Source of the DNA: M55B165 sp051744245
GTDB taxonomy: Bacteria > Actinomycetota > Humimicrobiia > Humimicrobiales > Humimicrobiaceae
Assembly: GCA_051744245.1 (NCBI GenBank)
Contig: JBNJCV010000026.1
Span: forward strand, 1 to 20,111
DNA length: 20,111 bases
Reading direction: 5' to 3'
Shown here: positions 14,184 to 20,111 of the stretch, piece after piece
Numbering within the stretch: position 1 is the stretch's first letter
How the letters are laid out: each line of letters begins with the position of its first letter
Program-made: the position numbers and the translations under genes
The notes under the pieces: generated by a model
Seen by the model: the letters and a program-made list of their open reading frames with translations, nothing else
Told to the model about the DNA's origin: nothing
Databases searched by the model: none

Positions 14184-15685
14184 TGGATTTTTCTAAATAT
14201 ATTATAGATAAAGCTAACCCTATATATATTATCCTAATCGTGGGGATTGCTGTACTTGTTGCTTTATTTTGTGGTCTATCAAAAAGGAAAGGCTGTAAGG
14301 GTTTCATTATTGCCGTTTCTGCAAGTTGTTTAGTGCTTGCAGGCATAGCAAACATATACTTGTTTTTAATCAAGGGGTCATATTCAACTTTCCTCCTTAA
14401 TTTTACAGGAACCCAGGTTTCCAATATTTCCTTATTTTTATTTATATCTTTGAATATTTTGGTGTTCTTGTCTGTGCAGAACTTTAGAAAAGAAAATTTT
14501 TTAAAAACCCTGCTGATTTTTTTGTTTTGCGTTTGCGCAGGCTTGTTGGTAATTTATTCCAGGAATTTTCTGGCTATATTTTTGAGTTTTACAATTTTTG
14601 TTCTGGGAAGCTTTCAGCTGGTTTCAAGTATCAACAAAGGAATAGAAGCAAGCTACTATTTAATAAAGCTTTTTTTAAATTCCTTCTTAGCCCTGCTGTT
14701 ATTTTTCTTGGGCTTTTCATTTATGTATGCTTTTACGGATTTTAAGAATATTATCCAGATAATAGAGTCTGTTGAACCAAACAGCCCTTTTGTAGGTATT
14801 TCCCTTATTTTTATAATATTTTCTGTATATGTATACCTATTTTTATACCCTTTTCAGGGAAATTATTTAAAATTTTTGCGCAGGAGTGAAGGATCTTCAC
14901 TCCCTGTTATATGGCTCTTTTATTTCCCTCTTGGCTTTGTAGTTTTTCTAAAGTTTAAGAGCCTGGTATATTATTTTATAGAAAAAAATGATACCAATAT
15001 TTTATTGGCCATATTAATACTGGGTTCTTTAAGTGTTTTAGGGCCTTTAGTGGGGGCAATTTCTACCAAAAGCATCAGAAGAATTTTTGCATTTCTATTC
15101 TTGTCTTTTATGTCTTTGTCAATCTTTTGCTTTGCCTTGCTGCAGGTAGGACTTTTGGGTAAGGAAAGGCTGGAATGGATATTGTTTTTAAATATTGTAA
15201 ATTTAGCTCTTAGCATTATACCTGTTTGGATGGTTTTTCTAAGGTTTGATGATTCTATGGATAGCCTCAATGGATTTATGGTAGCCAATCCCTATATGGC
15301 TGTAAACATTTCCATAGCATTACTAAGCTTGGCTGGCATGGCAGGAACACCCGGATTTCTAATCAGGTATTATTTTTTCGGGCAGTATTACAGGTACTTT
15401 AAGCAGGGAAACCTTGGGGGCACGGGGATTGTAAAGATGGCAATTTTTGTTCTATTGGCTATTTCATTTTTATTTATTCTGGCAAATATATTAAGATTGA
15501 TTATAAGTATTTGTAAAAAAGGTAGTTCAGAAAAGCAAAAACTGGGCTTTCCCAAATTTTATTATGCATACATTACTTTTTTTATAATTTTATTACTGGG
15601 GACTGGAATCCTGGGATTGCTGGAAGTGCTGGGGATAAGGATTTTAGATGGCTTTAGCATAACTGGCTTTAATTTCATGTTATAG
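14183..15685 (+). CDS. NuoN-type antiporter-like membrane subunit
   Basis: A 500-residue protein with about 14 hydrophobic segments, the size and topology of the complex I antiporter-like subunits. The C-terminal stretch (LNGFMVANPYMAVNISIAL then LSLAGMAGTPGF, about 362-392) matches the NuoN pattern GLxxxxPxxAxxxxxxxxSLaGiPPxxGF, and KSIRRIFAF (296-304) matches its NxKRLLAYS. Key pump residues are gone: the segment-5 Glu is replaced within FLSFTIFVLGSF (133-144), KYF after EA is YYLIK (158-162), the Lys of FKxxxxPFH is lost in VYLFLYPFQ (217-225), and the later GFxxK Lys is Arg395. It is the only such subunit in the cluster. TAATG overlap with the NuoK-like gene. Ion pumping cannot be assumed. 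Confidence 0.8.
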   Translation: MDFSKYIIDKANPIYIILIVGIAVLVALFCGLSKRKGCKGFIIAVSASCLVLAGIANIYLFLIKGSYSTFLLNFTGTQVSNISLFLFISLNILVFLSVQNFRKENFLKTLLIFLFCVCAGLLVIYSRNFLAIFLSFTIFVLGSFQLVSSINKGIEASYYLIKLFLNSFLALLLFFLGFSFMYAFTDFKNIIQIIESVEPNSPFVGISLIFIIFSVYVYLFLYPFQGNYLKFLRRSEGSSLPVIWLFYFPLGFVVFLKFKSLVYYFIEKNDTNILLAILILGSLSVLGPLVGAISTKSIRRIFAFLFLSFMSLSIFCFALLQVGLLGKERLEWILFLNIVNLALSIIPVWMVFLRFDDSMDSLNGFMVANPYMAVNISIALLSLAGMAGTPGFLIRYYFFGQYYRYFKQGNLGGTGIVKMAIFVLLAISFLFILANILRLIISICKKGSSEKQKLGFPKFYYAYITFFIILLLGTGILGLLEVLGIRILDGFSITGFNFML

Positions 15686-15698
15686 GCTGTGTTGACAA

Positions 15699-16469
15699 GT
15701 GGAAACCGGAAAAAGATTTAACATCAAACATTTCTTAATAATTATCCTCGTACTTGTCATTGCACTAGGCATTACAATAAGTGTAAAAGAATTTTCCTTT
15801 ACCAGGGAGTATGAACCTCCTACTGCGGTAGTGGAAATTCTTCCCAGGTACAGGATTATAGATTTTAAGGACAGGGTGGCCGGTTCTGATTTTGACGGGG
15901 ATGGGACAATAGACCAGGAGGACATACTTCTGGGGGCCAAAAAGCAGTTAAAAATAAAAGCGGAAAATATAAAGCTGGTAGAAGGAGAACCCAATTATTA
16001 CCATGGCGGGGATCCCCCTGAAAGCTTAGCTTTGTGCACTGATATCATAGCAAGGGCATTTTGGGAAGCCGGCTATGATTTAAGGGAACTTGTAAACAGG
16101 GATATTAGCAATAATTTTAACCAGTATCCTTTAAAAGAGATATGGAACCAGAATGTAAGTGACCCCAATATTGATTACCGGAGGATACAAAACCTTATAA
16201 TATACTTTGACCGCAATGCAGAAAAAATAACTTCTGTTTTCAATCCAGCAGATAAGAAAAACCTGGAAGAATGGCTGCCCGGGGATGTAGTTTTTTTTGA
16301 CATGGATGGGGACGGTTATACAGACAATGTGGGTATCATCTCTGACTCCACTACCAGGGAGGGAATTCCCAAGGTTATCTATAATTACATAGAGCCCGGG
16401 CACACTTGCGAAAAAGACATCCTGGGGGAAAAAACGATAACAGGCCACTACAGGTACCCTAAGAATTAA
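15699..16469 (+). CDS. DUF1287 (NlpC/P60-like) protein with an N-terminal anchor and calcium-type loops
   Basis: A 256-residue protein. Residues 10-28 form a signal anchor; the rest should lie outside the membrane. The C-terminal domain (about 105-256) is clearly DUF1287: ALCTDIIARAFWEAGYDLRELV (111-132), DPNIDYRRIQNL (155-166), PGDVVFFD (194-201) and TGHYRYP (248-254). Cys113 is the presumed nucleophile. The expected HIGIVSD histidine is Asn210 in NVGIISD, so hydrolysis may be lost or changed. Two DxDGDG loops (64-69 and 201-206, the second inserted just before the NVGIISD motif) look like calcium sites. It starts with GTG 13 nt after the NuoN-like stop, so it appears to be the last gene of the complex I-like operon. 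Its relation to that complex is unknown. The 3' end overlaps the convergent ParB-like gene by 11 nt. Confidence 0.8.
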   Translation: METGKRFNIKHFLIIILVLVIALGITISVKEFSFTREYEPPTAVVEILPRYRIIDFKDRVAGSDFDGDGTIDQEDILLGAKKQLKIKAENIKLVEGEPNYYHGGDPPESLALCTDIIARAFWEAGYDLRELVNRDISNNFNQYPLKEIWNQNVSDPNIDYRRIQNLIIYFDRNAEKITSVFNPADKKNLEEWLPGDVVFFDMDGDGYTDNVGIISDSTTREGIPKVIYNYIEPGHTCEKDILGEKTITGHYRYPKN

Positions 16470-17355
16470 ACAGCTTTGAGAAAAATAGCTTAATTCTGGA
16501 TATGAGGCTCCTGGAGTATTTTTTTGAGAATCTTTGGGTGGTTTCACTTATGCTAAAATGTTTTTTGTATTTCTCTTCCAGCCTTTCCTTCTGTTCATAT
16601 ATCCAAACATATAGGTCAGATTTTGTCCTGTTGGGAAAATACCTTAATATTCCGCTGTTTTCAATTATGTTTCTAGCTGGAATATAAATATGGTCATACC
16701 AGAGCTCTGCTGCTTTAGGGAAGTCTATTTTTGTGCCTTTCCTTTTATAGAGGTAATACATATATTCATTTATCTGGTTCAGCAGCCGATCATACTTGCC
16801 GGGGATGGTCAACCTTATTTTTATCTTTGGCCTGGTCTCTCTTAAGTTGGTGATGTCCAGGAAATTTTCCCTTTCAGCAAGAAGGAAAATATCCTTGGGA
16901 TCCATTTCCCTGTCTAGAGGCACTTTAGTTGTAAATTCAGTAACTTCCGCATCTATATATTTTACCCCCATCTTCCTGGCCACACTTACCCTGTGATTCC
17001 CATCGACTACAAAATACATGCTGCCCACCTTGTATAATTGAACCAAGGGTAAATTTATATTTTTTTCATAAGCTTTATATATTTTGGACCATCTCTGGCC
17101 AAGATATTCTTTTTTAGGGAGAAAATGGCTGTCAAAATCTTTATACCTGTCCACGCTTCCTATAATTTTATCTGTGGGCACTGCTTTTATCCCGAGGTAT
17201 CTCTGATTTTTTAGACTTAATGATTTGCTGACTTTGTCAAAGGATAGGAGGGTATTTTCCCTTCTGGCAAAAAAAGATTTCAAATCATTAAGCAGAGAAA
17301 GGAATCTTGCATTATCAAAAGCGTCCCTTGGATTTGTGTTCACATCTATAGTCAT
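16459..17355 (-). CDS. ParB/sulfiredoxin-like domain protein
   Basis: A 298-residue protein. An N-terminal part (about 55-140) resembles the ParB N-terminal fold: it has KIIGSVDRYKDFD, then VQLYKVGSMYFVVDGNHRVSVARKMG, whose DGNHRVSVAR (118-127) parallels the GxxRxxA nucleotide-binding loop of ParB and sulfiredoxin. The C-terminal half (150-298) is rich in charged and aromatic residues, includes WYDHIYIP, and ends in a basic segment. No helix-turn-helix is evident, and there is no ParA or parS context, so chromosome partition is unlikely. I recall similar proteins in Chloroflexota and Actinomycetota genomes, without a known function. It starts one base after the metallophosphoesterase stop, so the two form an operon. 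Confidence 0.75.
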   Translation of the reverse strand: MTIDVNTNPRDAFDNARFLSLLNDLKSFFARRENTLLSFDKVSKSLSLKNQRYLGIKAVPTDKIIGSVDRYKDFDSHFLPKKEYLGQRWSKIYKAYEKNINLPLVQLYKVGSMYFVVDGNHRVSVARKMGVKYIDAEVTEFTTKVPLDREMDPKDIFLLAERENFLDITNLRETRPKIKIRLTIPGKYDRLLNQINEYMYYLYKRKGTKIDFPKAAELWYDHIYIPARNIIENSGILRYFPNRTKSDLYVWIYEQKERLEEKYKKHFSISETTQRFSKKYSRSLISRIKLFFSKLFNS

Positions 17356-17356
17356 T

Positions 17357-17980
17357 TTAAATCTCTATAATCTGATAACCGTATGCATTTATAACTTTGG
17401 TGCTGTTTACAATTGTCTCCCGGTTGCTGCCAATCCCATATAGATGCACATGGCCATGTATTAAATATCTTGGCTTGTACCTTTTTATAAAGCTCACAAA
17501 GCACTTAAAGCCCCTGTGGCAGAGATCTTTTCTGTCATTTATGCCTAAAGGAGGGGCATGGGTTACTAAAATGTCTATATATCTTTTCTTAAAAAGCTTG
17601 TTAATATACATGGCAGGCTTAAGCTTATTTATTTTAAGGCACATTTCAAAATCGCTGTATTGATGCTTACCCCTGCTATAGCGCATGGAGCCTTCTAGGC
17701 CGCCTATAAGCAACCCCTTGTAGTTAATTATTTTATTATCAAGGTTGATGCAGCCTTGGGGAATATTTTTTTTAATGCCGTTTTGTTTGCATATTTTTTC
17801 CTTATGGTGGTTTCCAAAAACATAGAAAAGGGGCTTGTTTAGCATGGTTACTATGAATTCAAGGTAGCAGGAAGGAAGATCACCGCAGGATATAACAAAG
17901 CTTATATCCCCCATCTTTTTCTTTATAACCGGGCTATAAAGGAAATCTGTTACCTTGTCGCTAATGGCTAAAATTTTCAT
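17357..17980 (-). CDS. Calcineurin-like metallophosphoesterase
   Basis: A 207-residue metallophosphoesterase. The dinuclear metal ligands appear in order: Asp8 (ISDKV), Asp34 (CGDLP), Asn57-His58 (GNHH), His141 (VTHAPP), and His175 and His177 (HGHVH). The first motif lacks the usual second ligand (DxH is DxV), a variation I recall in a subfamily with similar SDxVxxLLYS N-termini. The substrate is unknown; relatives cleave nucleotides, phosphodiesters or phosphoproteins. It heads a two-gene operon with the ParB-like protein, one base apart, which suggests a joint nucleotide- or phosphate-linked function. No strong ribosome-binding site precedes the ATG; AT-rich sequence with TATATA lies directly upstream. 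Confidence 0.88.
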   Translation of the reverse strand: MKILAISDKVTDFLYSPVIKKKMGDISFVISCGDLPSCYLEFIVTMLNKPLFYVFGNHHKEKICKQNGIKKNIPQGCINLDNKIINYKGLLIGGLEGSMRYSRGKHQYSDFEMCLKINKLKPAMYINKLFKKRYIDILVTHAPPLGINDRKDLCHRGFKCFVSFIKRYKPRYLIHGHVHLYGIGSNRETIVNSTKVINAYGYQIIEI

Positions 17981-18068
17981 TTTATATAGAAATAGTAGTT
18001 TTTATATGCTTTTTTTGCAATAAAATTTGGCTTAAATTCAACATTCTGTAAAAATATATATAATTATA

Positions 18069-18096
18069 TTAAAATAATTGCCAATAATTTTATTAT
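18069..18096 (+). promoter_or_regulatory. Candidate leaderless promoter for the 3D-domain gene
   Basis: TTAAAA (18069-18074), a 16-nt spacer and TATTAT (18091-18096) ending 7 nt before the ATG at 18104. Another possible promoter lies upstream (TTCAAC 18037-18042, TATAAT 18059-18064), which would give a leader of about 33 nt. Confidence 0.4.
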
Positions 18097-18103
18097 TTGG
18101 AAA

Positions 18104-19087
18104 ATGAAGGCAAAAAAAATTAGAAAAATTATCATATTGTTTGTAATTTCTTTTATATTAACCATGCCCCTGCAATTATTTATTCCCCACAGCATTGAGG
18201 CAATTACTTTAAAGGAATTAGGAAATAATATTGCCAAGCTAAGCAATGAGGAGCAGCAGTTAATTGAAGAAATTGTTGCCTCCGAGGCACAGGTAAAAAT
18301 AAAGCAGGATCAGCTATCATCTTTAAATAGCCAACTAAAAGATTATGAAGTCCAGCTGGAAGACCTGTATAGTAAAAGGGCTGAGTTAAAAGAAAGCATA
18401 AAAAGAAGGCAGGAACTGCTGACTGAGAGGATTGTCTATACTTATAAATATGGCAGGGATGATGTGGCTAAATTTGTTTTATCTGCAAAGAATATTAATG
18501 AAATAGTCAATAATCTTTACCTTTTTAAAAACATTATGGAAAAGGATGCAAAGCTGATAGAGCAATACCGCTATGACAAGGAGGAATTTGAAAGAGTTTC
18601 AAGAAAGTCAGAAGAAAAGAAAAAGGAAATGGAACAATTAAAGGAAAAAATAATTATTGAAGAGCAAAACCTCCAGAAAAGCATTCAGGAAAACAAAGCC
18701 CTCTTGGAGAGGGTAAAAAGTGAGAGGTCAGAAATAGAAAACCTGTTAAATGAGGTAAAGAAAAGGATAGCAAAAATTCAACCACCGGGATTAACCCTGG
18801 TTGGGGAATGGGAAATGGTGGCTACCGCTTATTATTCAGGCGGAGGCGGATTAAACGGAAATGGCATAACTGCTATCGGGCTAAGTGTTAAAAAAGGTGT
18901 AGTTGCAGTAGATCCAAAGGTTATACCTCTAGGTACCAGACTTTTTATTCCCGGTTACGGGGAAGCTTTAGCAGCAGATACAGGGGGATGGATAAAGGGA
19001 AAAAGGATAGACCTAGCTTTTGACTCACTTGAAGAATGTTATGGTTTTGGCAGAAGAAAGCTCAGGATTTATCTGGTGGAAAATTAA
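18104..19087 (+). CDS. Exported coiled-coil protein with a C-terminal 3D domain
   Basis: A 327-residue secreted or wall-associated protein. Residues 1-33 form a signal peptide (basic KAKKIRK, hydrophobic core, likely cut near SIEA). Residues 38-225 are a long coiled coil in two arms (about 38-110 and 150-225) with a central break around KYGRDDVAKFVLSAKN, the arrangement of PcsB/EnvC-type cell-wall hydrolase regulators. Residues 237-327 are a 3D domain (double-psi beta-barrel, as in YocH, Sps and MltA-like enzymes) with its three aspartates Asp270 (AVDP), Asp292 (AADTG) and Asp303 (RIDL). It probably binds or cleaves peptidoglycan at division or growth sites. It overlaps the convergent uracil-DNA glycosylase gene by 4 nt. 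The domain call is firm; lytic activity is inferred. Confidence 0.92.
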   Translation: MKAKKIRKIIILFVISFILTMPLQLFIPHSIEAITLKELGNNIAKLSNEEQQLIEEIVASEAQVKIKQDQLSSLNSQLKDYEVQLEDLYSKRAELKESIKRRQELLTERIVYTYKYGRDDVAKFVLSAKNINEIVNNLYLFKNIMEKDAKLIEQYRYDKEEFERVSRKSEEKKKEMEQLKEKIIIEEQNLQKSIQENKALLERVKSERSEIENLLNEVKKRIAKIQPPGLTLVGEWEMVATAYYSGGGGLNGNGITAIGLSVKKGVVAVDPKVIPLGTRLFIPGYGEALAADTGGWIKGKRIDLAFDSLEECYGFGRRKLRIYLVEN

Positions 19088-19695
19088 ACCATTTTTAAAA
19101 GTTTGGCTAAGGACTTGAAATCCTGGATGTATTTATCCTCAGTTATAGCTTTTTTTACCATCACGTCATGAGGGCTGTAGAAAGGCACCAGTTTAAAGGA
19201 GGGGTTTTCAAAAACTCTCATGTGAATCTTGGATATATCTTCATATTCTTTATCCAGGGAAAAGAAATGCTTAAGTATCAGATTGGAAGTTCTTAGCCCC
19301 AAAGACACTATTATGTGGGGAGTTGAAATAGAAATTTCTTTGATAAAATAGGAAATGCAATTTTCTATATGCTCCTTTTTAGGGGAAACATTTTTACCTT
19401 TTTTTCGGGGAGAGCATTTTACTAGGTAAGTTAAGTAAGTATCCTTTTTTAAAGAAAGCCCAACCTCTTTTATAATCCTGCTTAAAAAATCGCCGGAGCC
19501 GTCTCCCTTAAAGGGAACCCCTGTTTTTTCAGCACCGCTTATTCTGGGATAATATCCTATTATGATAATTTTAGCATTAGGAGCTCCAACTCCTGGAACG
19601 GATTGTTTCCTGCTTTTTGCTAAATCCGGACATTTTTTACACTTCTTTACCGTTACATTTAAGTTATCTTGGCTTTCTTTTGAGCTTATCGGCAT
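19084..19695 (-). CDS. Divergent family-4-type uracil-DNA glycosylase
   Basis: A 203-residue member of the uracil-DNA glycosylase superfamily, family 4 type, an Fe-S protein that removes uracil or other damaged bases from DNA. The cluster ligands Cys19 and Cys22 (CKKC), Cys94 (VKCSP) and Cys113 (ENCISY) are all present with family spacing. Also kept are VPGVGAP, GVPFKGDGSG (59-68) and SLGLRTSN. The active-site motifs differ: the canonical GExPGxxED is GYYPRISGAE (47-56), losing the first Glu and the second Gly, and HPS near the end is SPHD with His176. The base specificity may therefore be changed. No ribosome-binding site is seen; a TATAAT lies 13 nt upstream (minus strand, 19709-19714), giving at most a very short leader. 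Confidence 0.85.
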   Translation of the reverse strand: MPISSKESQDNLNVTVKKCKKCPDLAKSRKQSVPGVGAPNAKIIIIGYYPRISGAEKTGVPFKGDGSGDFLSRIIKEVGLSLKKDTYLTYLVKCSPRKKGKNVSPKKEHIENCISYFIKEISISTPHIIVSLGLRTSNLILKHFFSLDKEYEDISKIHMRVFENPSFKLVPFYSPHDVMVKKAITEDKYIQDFKSLAKLLKMV

Positions 19696-19723
19696 ATATT
19701 TAATATCAATTATATTTGATGTG

Positions 19724-19753
19724 CTTATATACTACTTATTTATAGTATGCAAG
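19724..19753. repeat. Imperfect inverted repeat between the glycosylase and corrinoid genes
   Basis: Arms of 11 nt, CTTATATACTA (19724-19734) and TAGTATGCAAG (19743-19753), are reverse complements except for two central mismatches, with an 8-nt loop. It lies about 100 nt before the corrinoid gene and 30 nt before the glycosylase gene. It is too weak and not followed directly by a T-run, so a terminator is unlikely; an operator is possible. The rest of the 159-nt gap is very AT-rich, with an A7T7 tract near 19776-19789. Confidence 0.3.
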
Positions 19754-19803
19754 TCAAGAAATCGGTTTGGGAAATAAAAAAATTTTTTTCTTTTCATAAT
19801 ATT

Positions 19804-19833
19804 TTGATATTATATATAACCACAAATTATAAA
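19804..19833 (+). promoter_or_regulatory. Possible promoter for the corrinoid protein gene
   Basis: TTGATA (19804-19809), an 18-nt spacer and TATAAA (19828-19833), followed by a ribosome-binding AGGAG (19843-19847) 7 nt before the ATG. The leader would be only about 15 nt. The region is so AT-rich that chance matches are likely. Confidence 0.3.
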
Positions 19834-19854
19834 AGTAGCTAAAGGAGCAAAACT

Positions 19855-20111
19855 ATGGCAAAATACCAAGATCTAGCGGATTCCATCATTGCCGGCGACA
19901 ATGTAGCTAGCAAGGAGATAACCCAGAAACTGGTAGATGGTGGCGCAGAAGCACAGGAGGTCCTAAACGAGGGGCTGGTACCGGGAATGAATGTAGTGGG
20001 CAAAAAGTTTAAGGCAAATGAGATGTACATACCAGAGGTACTTATTGCAGCAAGGGCCATGCATGCAGCAATGGATATAATAAAGCCCCTGCTAACAGAA
20101 TCCGGAGCCAC
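19855..20111 (+). CDS. Corrinoid protein, N-terminal part (MtaC/MtbC/MttC-like), cut by window edge
   Basis: The first 85 codons of a cobalamin-binding methyltransferase subunit. The visible part is the four-helix cap domain: IAGDNVASKEITQKLVDGGA, then GLVPGMNVVGKKFKANEM (42-59) and YIPEVLIAARAMHAAMDIIKPLL, which is typical of the small corrinoid proteins that carry methyl groups from methanol, methylamines or aryl ethers. The B12-binding DxHxxG motif would lie past the window edge, so the substrate class cannot be told. AGGAG sits 7 nt before the ATG. Its sequence is visibly richer in G and C and more codon-biased than its neighbours, as expected of a highly expressed gene. A reading frame on the opposite strand across the same bases is only its shadow. 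Confidence 0.9.
   Translation, partial: MAKYQDLADSIIAGDNVASKEITQKLVDGGAEAQEVLNEGLVPGMNVVGKKFKANEMYIPEVLIAARAMHAAMDIIKPLLTESGA

Noticed and set aside
9729..15685. Group 4 NiFe hydrogenase (Ech or Mbh type)
   Set aside because: The large subunit lacks both CxxC nickel motifs, and the small subunit has the tandem Cys-Cys of the Nuo type; A-, J- and K-like subunits are present.
9729..15685. Ordinary complete NADH:quinone oxidoreductase
   Set aside because: No E, F, G, L or M genes in the run, and the quinone-site and proton-channel residues are missing.
16459..17355. Chromosome or plasmid partition ParB
   Set aside because: No ParA neighbour, no parS-like repeats seen and no helix-turn-helix; only the N-terminal fold motif is similar.
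19696..19854. Cobalamin riboswitch before the corrinoid gene
   Set aside because: The gap is only 159 nt, very AT-rich, and lacks the conserved B12-box sequence or a strong multi-helix fold.
19839..20111. Minus-strand reading frame at the window end
   Set aside because: Opposite strand of the corrinoid protein gene, which has a good ribosome-binding site and clear family sequence.
1..20111. Recent mobile element or CRISPR-associated island
   Set aside because: No transposase, integrase, direct-repeat array or tRNA gene; composition is fairly even apart from the corrinoid gene.

Overview
This is an AT-rich, densely packed bacterial chromosome segment with 25 protein genes (the last one partial). 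I see no rRNA, tRNA, insertion sequence or CRISPR array. The contents suggest a strict anaerobe: a nickel-pincer cofactor pair (LarE, LarC), a corrinoid methyltransferase-type protein, a ferredoxin-rich complex I-like cluster without an NADH module, and a family-4 uracil-DNA glycosylase. The ParB-like protein, the 3D-domain cell-wall protein and apparent leaderless promoters would suit a deep-branching Actinomycetota or Chloroflexota-like lineage. That placement is inference; no marker gene here settles it.

Layout. 28-1194: cysteine desulfurase (-). 1311-5341: a PAP2-like membrane protein, then two divergent short operons. Each operon pairs a soluble phosphoesterase (IMPase-like on -, PHP-type on +) with a DUF2085 membrane protein. 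5298-8528: larE with a coupled MFS transporter (-) and a divergent single-ORF larC (+). Their promoters appear to share one palindromic -35 box. 8495-9598: AI-2E family transporter (-).

9729-16469 is the centre of interest. Eight tightly coupled genes resemble complex I subunits in canonical Nuo order: A, B, a C-D fusion, H, I, J, K and one antiporter-like N. A DUF1287 hydrolase-like protein follows. The iron-sulfur ligands of B and I are intact. The C-D subunit, however, lacks both the quinone-site His/Tyr and the NiFe-hydrogenase cysteines. The membrane subunits lack most of the charged residues used for proton translocation, and L and M are absent. It looks like a shortened, catalytically re-purposed complex I relative that I cannot match to a described class.

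16459-19695: a coupled metallophosphoesterase/ParB-like pair (-), an exported coiled-coil 3D-domain protein (+) and a divergent family-4 uracil-DNA glycosylase (-). 19855-end: start of a corrinoid protein (+), cut by the window edge.

Two organisational habits recur. All five convergent gene pairs overlap at their 3' ends with no visible terminator between them. Four transcription-unit heads have a -10-like hexamer exactly 7 nt before the ATG and no Shine-Dalgarno, the signature of leaderless mRNA.
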